Assembly: GCA_018610125.1 (NCBI GenBank)
Contig: JAHEOI010000288.1
Location: 1-8,896, forward strand
Length of the DNA: 8,896 bases
Direction of reading: 5' to 3'
DNA from: Verrucomicrobiota bacterium
GTDB lineage: Bacteria > Verrucomicrobiota > Verrucomicrobiia > Limisphaerales > JAHEOI01
Below, one piece after another: positions 1 through 7,040 of this stretch (within the stretch, counting starts at the first letter, position 1; every line of letters begins with the position of its first letter). The notes beneath the pieces were generated by a model. That model ran no database searches, was not told the origin of the DNA, and saw only the letters and a list, made by a program, of their open reading frames with translations. The translations under genes and the position numbers were made by a program.

Positions 1-95
1 AGTCGCTGCCAACCAATCCGATCTTTGATCCGCCCCCTCAAACGAAGCGAATCCTCGTAGCCAATCCGTTTCGATCTTACGTAGACGTCGATAGG

Positions 96-1763
96 TCAGG
101 GCAGATTCTTTTGACTGTTCAAGGACCAGTCATAATCAAGCCAGCGGACTGCAGGTCGCTTGCCTGCCTTTAAATCTTCGCCCAGCGGTTTAAAATATTG
201 CGCTGCGTACTTGAGTATCGTGCCGGCAGCCTGTTCAAAATCACTGGAATACCATTTGTACAAGGGCGTCAGATGAATCGTCCCATTTGAGCGGTCATAC
301 CGAAACCAGCGTGATTCGTTGGTATGGACACGCCGGGCTTGATCCGTCAATTGCTTTTCGATCCTGTCTCCGCTGTAGGCTTCCCGGCGCAGCGGCGGGC
401 ACCCAACCGCCGCACATACCAATGCCCAATGCACGTTCGGCTCCTGAAAATGCGGTCGAATTCGCTTATGCTCGATTTCATTCAGGCTCCAGACATGGCC
501 GCCGATATTCCATCTGGCATCCTGCCAGCGTTGGTCTTTGGGAATATCCTTAATGGAGTCGATCCCTCGCCCAAGCCACTCAAGGATCAATTCGAGCGTG
601 AAGCTATTGTAGGCATTAATGAGGAGCGCGAGCTTCTCGTTTCGCCCCATCTTATCGAATGGGGCGTCTTCCAGCGAGGCATTGTATTCGAGCAGCGGCT
701 TCGGGTTTTCCGCCAGTCCGGAATAGTCCACTCCGCCGTTTGCGTCCACATAGCGCTTCAAGATCCGATCAAGCCGGCTGTGATCAAATGTCGGTCCGGA
801 CGGCTTGGGCGCATACGCCTCGGTCATGGTGACCTTAGGCGGGCCAAACCATTGCGTCAGCCAATCGGCCCGCAACTGAACCGAGATTCCCAGGAAAAAA
901 ATCACGACCGCCACGGTTGCCAATCCGCCTGCTTTGACCCAGGAATGCCGTCCCGGGCCAGACTGAAGATCAGCTTTGGTGGGCTCGTTCGAAACAGGCT
1001 CCTCTTTCTCCTCATTGGACTCGAACGATTCCACATCGGTTTGGGATTGAATCGCCCGTCGCGCCAAGCGGGTGACATACACCGTCACAACGATCGTCGC
1101 GACCAGCCCAACCCCCAGTAAAATCCACCGGCCGAAACCACCTTCCGCTTCCCCGCTCGTCGCAGCCTCCAAGCCCGCTCGACTCGCATAGCCGACATAC
1201 ACGTAAAGAAAGATCCCCGGGATCATCGCCACGGCGGTTGCCAACATGCAAGGCCAGAAACGGATCGCTGTCAGTCCGTAAAGGTAGTTTTGGAGGTTGA
1301 AAGGCACCGCTGGAGACAAGCGCAACAGAGCCACGATTTTCCAGCCCCCCTCCGCAACGGCTCGATCGACCGCCTTGAACTTTGGATAGCCCTTGAGTCG
1401 ACGCTCGATTGCGTTGCGTGCGGCATAGCGTGCGATGAGGAAAGCCACTCCGGCCCCCAAGGTCGCCCCCACCAACACGGCAAGGAACGCCTCGGCCAAG
1501 CCAAAGAGCGCCCCTGCAGCAATGGAAAACGGCGACCCGGGCAGGAACAGGACAGTCACAACGATGTACACCCCCGCAAACACGATCGGTCCAAGCACAC
1601 CGAATCCTTGCACCCAGCCAGTCACAGCCTCAATCAACCGATTCACCGGCAACGCTTGCAGGACCGAAATCAGACCCGCCGCAATCAACAGCCACGAAAT
1701 CAGCTCCACCCACCCCACCACACGATCATTCAAAACCTTCGCCCTTGTCACTGCTTCAGCCAT
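96..1763 (-). CDS. VTT (TVP38/TMEM64, DedA-like) membrane protein fused to a DUF547 domain
   Basis: The 555-residue protein has two parts. Residues about 15-235 form a multi-pass membrane domain of the VTT/TVP38 type: hydrophobic segments near 20-38, 55-75, 78-112, 170-192 and 212-232, the motif FLPGSPFSIAAGALFG (73-88), and RLSPAVPFNLQNYLYGL (148-164), typical of this family. A charged linker (about 235-272) and another membrane segment (about 277-297) lead to a DUF547 domain (about 325-530), recognised by NEKLALLINAYNSFTL (375-390), WSLNEIEHKRIRPHF (425-439) and ALVCAAVGCPPLRREAY (447-463). VTT proteins are linked to membrane lipid or small-solute transport; DUF547 has no established reaction. 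Topology suggests that DUF547 faces the periplasm, which is inference. The ATG at 1763 is preceded by AAGGGA, a plausible ribosome binding site. It lies about 500 bp after the transglutaminase-like gene on the same strand and probably has its own promoter. Domain calls are firm; function is unknown. Confidence 0.9.
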   Translation of the reverse strand: MAEAVTRAKVLNDRVVGWVELISWLLIAAGLISVLQALPVNRLIEAVTGWVQGFGVLGPIVFAGVYIVVTVLFLPGSPFSIAAGALFGLAEAFLAVLVGATLGAGVAFLIARYAARNAIERRLKGYPKFKAVDRAVAEGGWKIVALLRLSPAVPFNLQNYLYGLTAIRFWPCMLATAVAMIPGIFLYVYVGYASRAGLEAATSGEAEGGFGRWILLGVGLVATIVVTVYVTRLARRAIQSQTDVESFESNEEKEEPVSNEPTKADLQSGPGRHSWVKAGGLATVAVVIFFLGISVQLRADWLTQWFGPPKVTMTEAYAPKPSGPTFDHSRLDRILKRYVDANGGVDYSGLAENPKPLLEYNASLEDAPFDKMGRNEKLALLINAYNSFTLELILEWLGRGIDSIKDIPKDQRWQDARWNIGGHVWSLNEIEHKRIRPHFQEPNVHWALVCAAVGCPPLRREAYSGDRIEKQLTDQARRVHTNESRWFRYDRSNGTIHLTPLYKWYSSDFEQAAGTILKYAAQYFKPLGEDLKAGKRPAVRWLDYDWSLNSQKNLP

Positions 1764-1872
1764 AAATCCCTTAACGTCTCTCGAATCTCTTCAAATCTCT
1801 CGACTACGTTCCGGCATCTGTCCCGATGTCGGCCCACCTTGCGACACGCTCTGTCGCTCTTCCAGTCAAGAG

Positions 1873-1886
1873 GGCTCCCGGGAGCC
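1873..1886. repeat. 14 bp perfect palindrome upstream of the VTT/DUF547 gene
   Basis: GGCTCCCGGGAGCC is fully self-complementary and sits 110 bp upstream of the start codon at 1763. It could be a protein binding site or form a small hairpin (5 bp stem, CCGG loop). Nothing else supports a role, and a palindrome this short can occur by chance. Confidence 0.35.
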
Positions 1887-2076
1887 AAATATTCCACTGA
1901 AGCCATCGGTCGAACGCGTGCCGAGGCCGGGGAGAGCCGGAGATTAGGCGTCGGGCGACGAATCTGTATGCCATTTGATCCGGCCATTTTTGGCTTCCGG
2001 CAAGGCGCGATGAAGGAGCATAGCCAGCACACAAAAAGTGACCAGCTCTGGTTTTGTGCAAGCGCGAGCGCCAAAC

Positions 2077-2112
2077 CCCTCATCCTAACCTTCTCCCCTG
2101 CCGACGGGGAGC
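2077..2112. repeat. REP-like dispersed intergenic repeat
   Basis: The segment begins CCCTCATCCTAACCTTCTCC and ends in a small hairpin, CTCCCC (2093-2098) with GGGGAG (2106-2111) around a 7-nt loop. From general knowledge, a CCCTCAYCCTAACC-type head followed by a CTCCCC/GGGGAG stem resembles palindromic intergenic repeats seen in many copies in several bacterial genomes. Only one copy is visible here, so the family assignment is recognition rather than proof. Confidence 0.5.
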
Positions 2113-2182
2113 ATCAAGGAATCAGAAGGCTGCGAATGGCGAAGTCCTGACTTCAATTTAACACTGTTCTGCAGGGGGAAGC

Positions 2183-2272
2183 CTTCTTCCCTTCCCCTTC
2201 CCCTTCCCCTTTCACTTTCACTGCCCCCTTTCACTTCCCCTTTCACTTTCACTTTCACTTTCACTGCCCCCT
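2183..2272. repeat. Pyrimidine-rich microsatellite (TTTCAC and CCCCTT units)
   Basis: On the plus strand the tract starts with CCCCTT-type units and passes into repeated TTTCAC hexamers, including four in a row at about 2241-2264. A 14-nt unit, TTTCACTGCCCCCT, occurs twice (2216-2229 and 2259-2272), 43 nt apart. The minus strand is almost pure purine. The last codons and the TGA stop (2261-2263) of the transglutaminase-like gene lie inside the second 14-nt unit. A related tract lies at 8788-8896. Such tracts are prone to slipped-strand length change; a function is not evident. Confidence 0.85.
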
Positions 2273-3415
2273 GGAGACTTCGGTGAATGAAAATGACGTC
2301 GATACATCATCATACTCCTCATCCCCGATCTCAACATGAGGGTAGATGAAATAATTCAGCGGTCCGGTGTCGTGATTTGATCCCAGCTCAAGGTCGCGGC
2401 CGCGAGTAAAGACGATCCGGTCAGGCAATTGATTGCCGAACAAGAAATCGCGGAGCTTCGGATGCTTCTTCGCCTCTGAGGCGTCAATCGGCAGCCATCC
2501 CTTGCCCGGCAATGCCACATTCAACCAGCAGTGATACCCGTCGACCTCTCCGCTCGATCGCCCAATCGGCACCGGAAAGCCGATCTTGAATTTCACCGGC
2601 ACACCTCGATTACGGGCCAGTGAAGTGAAGAGAGCATGAAAATCGGTGCAGTTCCCATACCCTTTCGTGCATGCCCAATAAGTGTCTCCCTTGCCCCAGC
2701 CGGTTCCAACCTTCTTATACTCCATGACATCGACAACATGCTGAAAGATCTCTCGAGCCATCGCCAACTTCGAATTCGCCCCGGTGAAATTGAGGCGGTT
2801 TAAGTGCTCTTCAATCAATGGCCCCTCCACGGGAACGCGCCGGTTCGGCTTGAGAAACAAATCGTACCGCTCGCGATCAAGGGCCGTTCCACGCGACTGT
2901 TCCGCATTGCCGGTTTCAAGCCTTGTGTCAAGATGCGCCTTTCGTTTGACACGGTATTTCACCGTAATCGTCAACGGATCACTCGGCAGGTCCGTTAATT
3001 TCGCGTGCCAATACTGATTCTGATACGTCGTTTCCGTCTGAATCTTGCCTTCAATCGGCGCATCGATCTGCCGTTGTAGGATTTCTTGACGTTCGGTATC
3101 GCGGGCAAGCGGTAGGAAGAGATCAACGGCTCCTTTTCTCGAATTTGGACTCGGCTGGACCGTGGCCGTGTAGACAAAATCAAAGACACGAGACCGCACC
3201 GGCTCAATGGGTGGGGCGGCATTTGCCTTAGATACGCCGGCACTCGATCCCTTGCTATCCGAGCGAGCAAACGTCGTCCCCGAGACTTTTTTACTCGGGC
3301 TGCTGTCATTGGTTCGCCCCATCGACCCAATCAAGACAGAGACGCCCGTGATCCCGACGACAACACATCCCCACCTAAAAAACCGTTTCGGTGTCAGTTT
3401 CCCTTTCATTTCCAT
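2261..3415 (-). CDS. Membrane-anchored transglutaminase-like (papain-fold) protein
   Basis: The 384-residue protein has a short basic N-terminus, one hydrophobic segment at about 15-31 (signal anchor or uncleaved signal), a low-complexity Ser/Lys-rich linker (about 34-66), a probable beta-rich domain (about 75-190) and a transglutaminase-like core. The likely catalytic triad is visible: Cys256 in GYGNCTDFHALF, His295 in DGYHCWLNV and Asp311 in WLPIDASEA. Bacterial proteins with this core are usually exported peptidases or amide-processing enzymes; the substrate here is unknown. I chose the ATG at 3415 because GGGAAGGGAGAAG sits just upstream. The frame stays open to 3475, but that start would overlap the end of senA and lacks such a site. 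It begins 50 bp after senA on the same strand, so co-transcription is likely, although a role in selenium metabolism is not implied. Its 3' end is embedded in a microsatellite. Confidence 0.85.
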   Translation of the reverse strand: MEMKGKLTPKRFFRWGCVVVGITGVSVLIGSMGRTNDSSPSKKVSGTTFARSDSKGSSAGVSKANAAPPIEPVRSRVFDFVYTATVQPSPNSRKGAVDLFLPLARDTERQEILQRQIDAPIEGKIQTETTYQNQYWHAKLTDLPSDPLTITVKYRVKRKAHLDTRLETGNAEQSRGTALDRERYDLFLKPNRRVPVEGPLIEEHLNRLNFTGANSKLAMAREIFQHVVDVMEYKKVGTGWGKGDTYWACTKGYGNCTDFHALFTSLARNRGVPVKFKIGFPVPIGRSSGEVDGYHCWLNVALPGKGWLPIDASEAKKHPKLRDFLFGNQLPDRIVFTRGRDLELGSNHDTGPLNYFIYPHVEIGDEEYDDVSTSFSFTEVSRGQ

Positions 3416-3465
3416 TGCTTCTCCCTTCCCACTTTCAGCCTTGAATGAATTGTCTGGTGCCCACT

Positions 3466-4800
3466 TCAAGCACATGTTCGAAACCCTGCATAGATATCCC
3501 GACGCTCGGGAGTGAAAAAATTCCTATGGTTCGAATTGATCAACCGACTGCGTGTCGCCCAAGCCCCACCTCTCAACACTTTATTGTCACCCTTCTCAAA
3601 CCATGGCTCGGAGTATTCTCTATACGGGTCCGGCTCGAACCCGGGATAAGGACGAAACGAGCTCGCTGTCCATTCCCAGACGTTCCCCAGCAGTTGGCGA
3701 CACCCGAAAGCGTTTTCACCTTTGGAAAAAGCCGCGACATCAACCGGACCATAAATGCCGGCATCCAAGTTGGCAACTTCGCCCGCGGGCGCATCGTCGC
3801 CCCAAGGGTAGAGCCGTTTCCCCTCGCTCAGTCCTTCACCCGAATCGGACAACCTGCGGGAGGCTGCCACTTCCCATTCGTGCTCGGTAGGTAGCCGCCG
3901 TCCGGCCCACGAGCAATAGGCGTTGGCTTCAAACCAGCTCACATGGACAACCGGCTCGTACGGCCTCAGCGCCACGATTTCATCAAAACGCGCGACTCGC
4001 CAACCGCCTTGGCCATCCGACTGCCAATAGGCAGGGGCCTGCACCTCGTTTGAGCACCTCCATTGCCATCCTTCTTCGGACCAAAATTCCCGGCGCTCGT
4101 AGCCACCATCGGCGATAAACGCGGCAAATGCCTCGTTCGTGACGGGTGCCCGTGCCATCTGAAACGGGCCGACCTCCATCGGGTGCATCTGCCTTTCGTT
4201 ATCGAAGCTGAATGGGACATGCTCATCCGATCCTTGCCAATGCAGCCCACCCGGAATCGCGACATCCCCGGGCAACGGCCCGGCGTTCTCCAGGTGTCCA
4301 GGCGGATCCGCGACAAAAGAAGGACGGGGATATCCAAGCCGTTGCCGCGTGTAAATAAAGGCTTCGTGATGCATATCCTCGTGAAAGGTCGTCAACTGAT
4401 AAAAGTAGCTATCGGCCTCACTCGCCAATCCGCCTGACAAACGATCGATCAGCGCTTTGCGCACCCGATCCAGATAATCCAACGGCGTGCTCAAATCGGC
4501 GGAAGCCAGGCGCCAGCGTGCTTCATGCCCGACCTGAAACGAGTCAAAATAACCATCGGCATGCTTGAAACACGGCCTCTCGCCATCCAAGTCGCGGAGA
4601 ATAAACTTTTCATGGAACCACGCGATATGCCCAATCTCCCACCATAACGGGTTCAACCCAGGGGCTTGCACACCGTGCTTCTGCTCCGCTGTGAGATCGT
4701 TGACCAAGCTTAAGGTCCGTTCTTGAGCGCTTTCGAGGATCCGTGTCAGGTATTCGGTCGACACACGTTGGGTCGGAGGAAATTGCCGATTGCTTGCCAT
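3466..4800 (-). CDS. senA: Selenoneine synthase SenA (EgtB-like non-haem iron enzyme)
   Basis: The 444-residue protein has the EgtB architecture: an N-terminal DinB-like helical domain (about 15-160) and a C-terminal formylglycine-generating-enzyme-like (FGE-sulfatase) domain (about 178-443, with VSWFEANAYCSWAGRRLPTEHEWE at 287-310 in part, GNVWEWT 372-378 and LRGGAW 409-414). The iron-binding three-histidine facial triad is visible as His58 (EIGHIAWFHE) and His140/His144 (FHEDMHHEAF), with spacing close to characterised EgtB. EgtB joins hercynine to gamma-glutamylcysteine or cysteine for ergothioneine, while SenA uses a selenosugar to form the C-Se bond on the way to selenoneine. The SenA call rests on the flanking senB and selD; sequence alone would support EgtB-like. 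The ATG at 4800 is preceded by GAAGGG, a usable ribosome binding site. It diverges from senB, and a transglutaminase-like gene follows after 50 bp. Hercynine must be supplied by an EgtD encoded elsewhere. Confidence 0.88.
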   Translation of the reverse strand: MASNRQFPPTQRVSTEYLTRILESAQERTLSLVNDLTAEQKHGVQAPGLNPLWWEIGHIAWFHEKFILRDLDGERPCFKHADGYFDSFQVGHEARWRLASADLSTPLDYLDRVRKALIDRLSGGLASEADSYFYQLTTFHEDMHHEAFIYTRQRLGYPRPSFVADPPGHLENAGPLPGDVAIPGGLHWQGSDEHVPFSFDNERQMHPMEVGPFQMARAPVTNEAFAAFIADGGYERREFWSEEGWQWRCSNEVQAPAYWQSDGQGGWRVARFDEIVALRPYEPVVHVSWFEANAYCSWAGRRLPTEHEWEVAASRRLSDSGEGLSEGKRLYPWGDDAPAGEVANLDAGIYGPVDVAAFSKGENAFGCRQLLGNVWEWTASSFRPYPGFEPDPYREYSEPWFEKGDNKVLRGGAWATRSRLINSNHRNFFTPERRDIYAGFRTCA

Positions 4801-5015
4801 ACTTACCCTTCGTCCGAGATCACGATTGACTTTGTCCCTGGTTTAGGCAGCTTACCTTAGGTGATGGGATTTTCCAAAAGGAAAGCATTGACGTCAAGTT
4901 TTCGCTCCGGCTTGTTCAACGGGCAATCTCGGTCGCAAGGAATTTTCAACCGAGCCTGATGCAAATTTCCGCTTTCCGGAAATGGAACACGCCTTTTCTT
5001 TAATCACAGCGTTTT
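4801..5015. promoter_or_regulatory. Divergent senA-senB intergenic control region
   Basis: These 215 bp hold the promoters for both divergent sen genes. For senA (minus) a reasonable sigma70-like pair is TTGACG (4892-4897) and GAAAAT (4869-4874) with a 17 bp spacer, giving a leader of about 60 nt. For senB (plus) a TTTAAT -10-like box (4999-5004) lies 11 bp before the ATG with no good -35 and no clear ribosome binding site, which would make a very short leader. Three short palindromes lie here: TTGACGTCAA (4888-4897), TTTCC-N4-GGAAA (4871-4884) and ATTTCCG-N5-CGGAAAT (4965-4983, containing TTTCCGGAAA). Promoter assignments are by eye. Confidence 0.5.
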
Positions 5016-5972
5016 ATGCGAATCCATCTTGTAACACCGGCCAACAAGGGGAACGTCGGTGGCAACCGTACCACAACCGAGCGTTGGGCAACATTCTTAT
5101 CCGATTTCGGCTACGATGTCCAGGTCACGACAAGCTACCCGGAGGAACCGATCGATCTCATGATCGCGCTCCATGCCTGGCGGAACGCGTCGATCATCAA
5201 GCGGTTCCGCCGGGAGAATCCGGCCTCGCCCTTGGTGGTTTTGCTGACGGGAACAGACATTTACAAGCACCTACACCGGGATCCCGATGTCACGACGCAA
5301 TCATTGGAAGCAGCCACGGTACTGGTGGGGCTTCATCATCGGATCGGGGACGCCATTCCGGAACGCTTTCGCAATAAGGTCAAGATAATCCTGCAATCGG
5401 CATCGGAACCGGCATCGCGAGGAAAACCCGGCCATGAGCACTTGGAGGTTTCGGTCATCGCTCACCTCAGGGAAGAAAAAGACCCATTACGCACCGCATA
5501 CGCGGCACGTCATTTACCCGCTGAATCCGCCATCCGGGTCCGGCACTTGGGCCGGGCTTACAATTCCGAATGGGCCGAGGCCGCCAATCAAGAGACATCT
5601 CAGAATCCCCGCTACGACTGGGTCGGTGAAACCGATCGGATCGAAGTCGAGAAAACGCTCACAACGTCCCATTTACTGGTCATCAGCTCGATCATGGAAG
5701 GGGGCGCCAATGTCATTTCCGAAGCCATTCAAGCCGACCTCCCGATTTTGGCATCGGATATTCCCGGTAACGTCGGACTATTGGGTGAGGAGTATGCCGG
5801 CTACTTCCCCGCGAGCGAAACCCGCGCGTTACGGGATCAGCTCATGCGATTCGAGCGCGATCCGGCCTTTCGTGAGGAGCTTCGGCAGCAATGCCAACGG
5901 CTCAAACCGGCATTTCAGCCTGAAACCGAAGCCAACGCGGTGAAGGCCTTAATCTACCGGCTCATTCACTGA
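5016..5972 (+). CDS. senB: Selenosugar synthase SenB (GT-B glycosyltransferase, TIGR04348 type)
   Basis: The 318-residue protein matches the glycosyltransferase family formerly known as TIGR04348. The N-terminus VTPANKGNVGGNRTTTERWA (6-25) matches the family's VTPA...GNR-T-RW signature. DLMIALHAWRNASI (47-60) and LLTGTDIY (76-83) complete the first Rossmann-like domain, and VIAHLREEKDPLR (147-159) opens the second. EGGANVISE carries the E-X7-E pair (Glu228, Glu236) typical of nucleotide-sugar binding in GT4-like enzymes. In characterised systems SenB couples a UDP-sugar such as UDP-GlcNAc to selenophosphate, giving a 1-selenosugar; it is cytosolic and takes its selenium from SelD. Length is normal for the family. 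The ATG at 5016 gives the family's usual N-terminus, although no ribosome binding site is obvious. It diverges from senA and converges on selD, with 9 bp between the two stop codons. Confidence 0.92.
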   Translation: MRIHLVTPANKGNVGGNRTTTERWATFLSDFGYDVQVTTSYPEEPIDLMIALHAWRNASIIKRFRRENPASPLVVLLTGTDIYKHLHRDPDVTTQSLEAATVLVGLHHRIGDAIPERFRNKVKIILQSASEPASRGKPGHEHLEVSVIAHLREEKDPLRTAYAARHLPAESAIRVRHLGRAYNSEWAEAANQETSQNPRYDWVGETDRIEVEKTLTTSHLLVISSIMEGGANVISEAIQADLPILASDIPGNVGLLGEEYAGYFPASETRALRDQLMRFERDPAFREELRQQCQRLKPAFQPETEANAVKALIYRLIH

Positions 5973-5981
5973 GGCGACCTA

Positions 5982-7040
5982 TCATGCCGTTACCTCAATC
6001 CGACCGGACCTATTAAATCGCCCGATCTCGGTCACGTCGATGCCTCGGTGGCGGGCTTCCCGATGAAAATCGTCCGTACGCGCTTCGGGCATTGCGATCA
6101 ATAGCCCACCGGAAGTTTGGGGATCGCAGAGAATCGATTCGAAGTCCAATTCGGAGCTCAGGCCTTTCTCGATATGCATGCGCTCACCCACGGCTTCGCG
6201 ATTCGGGGCCGCCCCGCAGGTAGCATACCCCTTCTCGAGAGAGGCCTTCACCCCGGGCAAAAGCGGCACCTTCTCCGCATTCAAGCTCACACCGAGCTGG
6301 TCGTCATTCCCAAGCATCTCCCCCAGATGTCCAGCCAGACCGAACCCGGTAACGTCGGTCATCGCTCGTGCACCGACCGCCACGGCCATTTCCGAAGCCT
6401 CCTTATTGAGCCGACACATGCTTGTGATCATCGCATCCGATTCGGATGCATCCAAATGCCCTTTTCGAAGCGCAACAGAGAGGATTCCGGTTCCGAGAGG
6501 CTTGGTCAGAAACAGAACATCACCCGCCTGGGCCCCGACATTGCGGACGATCGCATCCGGATGAACCGTGCCGTTGACAGCCAGCCCATATTTCAGCTCA
6601 TCGTCGGCCACGGTATGCCCGCCGATAATCGGAGCGCCCGCTTCCGCAGCCACCTCACTCGCCCCCTGCAACATCGCTTCCAAACAGGCTTCATCCAATC
6701 CGGGTGGCCAACAGACCAAATTGATCGCCGAGAGGGCGCTTCCCCCCATCGCGTAGATATCCGAATAGGAGTTGGCAGCGGCAATTTTGCCAAAAAAGTA
6801 AGGATCATCCACGATCGGCGTAATAAAGTCCGCCGTCTGGATGACCGCCAAATCGTTGCGAGCCCGCATCACGGCGGCATCGTCAAACGTCGACGCGTCG
6901 ACGAGCGTGTCCGCATGCGTTCCGCTCTTGAGCTTGCTCAGCGTTGTTCGGAGGTCGCCCGGACCTCGTTTGGCGGCTCAACCGGCGCTTTTAGCCCACT
7001 GAGTCAGGCGCACCTCTTTCGTTCTTGAGAACAGTTTCAT
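5982..7040 (-). CDS. selD: Selenide, water dikinase SelD/SenC, a selenocysteine-containing protein
   Basis: SelD makes selenophosphate from selenide and ATP, supplying both selenocysteine synthesis and SenB. Read with TGA at 6978-6980 as selenocysteine, the protein is 352 residues, close to E. coli SelD (347). The N-terminus reads VRLTQWAKSAGUAAK, with Sec21 at the catalytic nucleophile position (Cys17 in E. coli) and Lys24 matching the catalytic Lys20. Further motifs are FDDAAV (52-57), TADFITPIVDDP (69-80), SDIYAMGG (93-100), GGHTVADD (140-147), MTDVTGFGLAGH (227-238, Asp229 a likely metal ligand) and CDPQTSGG (305-312). A conventional call starts at the GTG at 6872 and loses this catalytic segment. 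The ATG at 7040 is chosen because an in-frame TAA lies two codons upstream; no good ribosome binding site is seen, and a GTG at 7013 is the alternative. The terminal TGA is followed directly by TAG (5979-5981), a tandem stop. The sulfatase gene ends 43 bp upstream on the same strand. Confidence 0.93.
6951..6967 (-). promoter_or_regulatory. Candidate bacterial SECIS hairpin
   Basis: On the minus strand GAGGTC (6967-6962) pairs perfectly with GACCTC (6956-6951) around the loop CGGGC (6961-6957). The loop begins 17 nt after the TGA and has G at its second position. Published bacterial SECIS criteria ask for an apical loop of a few nucleotides, about 16-37 nt from the UGA, with a G among its first two bases; this hairpin fits. 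It lies inside the coding sequence, as bacterial SECIS elements do, and would recruit SelB with Sec-tRNA. Folding was done by eye. Confidence 0.75.
6978..6980 (-). other. In-frame TGA read as selenocysteine in selD
   Basis: The codon is TGA on the minus strand (TCA on the plus strand), codon 21 from the ATG at 7040. SelD motifs continue without any frame change on both sides (LTQWAKSAG before, AAK and PGDL after). The codon falls exactly on the known catalytic Cys/Sec position of the family. Sec at this site is established for SelD of several bacteria and for vertebrate SPS2. Confidence 0.92.

Larger units (their letters stand above)
1764..2260. other. Intergenic stretch without a convincing gene
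   Basis: These 497 bp separate the transglutaminase-like gene from the VTT/DUF547 gene. Open frames exist on both strands (for example minus 1748-2083), but none resembles a known protein family. One of them overlaps the start of the downstream gene, and they look like chance frames in GC-rich DNA. Contents that can be pointed to are a 14 bp perfect palindrome at 1873-1886, a REP-like repeat at about 2077-2112, and the start of a pyrimidine-rich microsatellite at 2183. The promoter for the VTT/DUF547 gene should lie here, but I do not see a strong -35/-10 pair. Confidence 0.6.

Noticed and set aside
1748..2083. 111-residue minus-strand open frame between the transglutaminase-like and VTT/DUF547 genes
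   Set aside because: It shows no recognisable family, is rich in Arg/Pro/Ser as expected of chance frames in GC-rich DNA, lacks a clear ribosome binding site and overlaps the start of the VTT/DUF547 gene.
1290..2150. 286-residue plus-strand open frame
   Set aside because: Most of it is antisense to the firmly identified VTT domain, and its composition (many His, Arg, Gln, Ser) is that of a shadow frame.
2183..2272. CRISPR array
   Set aside because: The units are short perfect tandem hexamers and 14-mers without unique spacers of regular length; this is a microsatellite.
3409..3468. Selenocysteine readthrough of the senA TGA stop
   Set aside because: The protein already ends with the family's usual AGFRTCA-type C-terminus, and the frame beyond the TGA closes again within about 20 codons with no motif or evident SECIS hairpin.
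3466..4800. Calling the EgtB-like gene egtB for ergothioneine
   Set aside because: No egtA, egtC, egtD or egtE is adjacent, whereas the selenosugar synthase and selD are. Context favours SenA, although dual use cannot be excluded from sequence.
6978..6980. Reading the selD TGA as a nonsense mutation or pseudogene
   Set aside because: The frame is intact on both sides, the codon sits exactly on the known Cys/Sec position, a SECIS-like hairpin follows, and the rest of the gene is undamaged.
6117..7028. 303-residue plus-strand open frame opposite selD
   Set aside because: It is antisense to a gene with a complete set of SelD motifs and has no family resemblance of its own.
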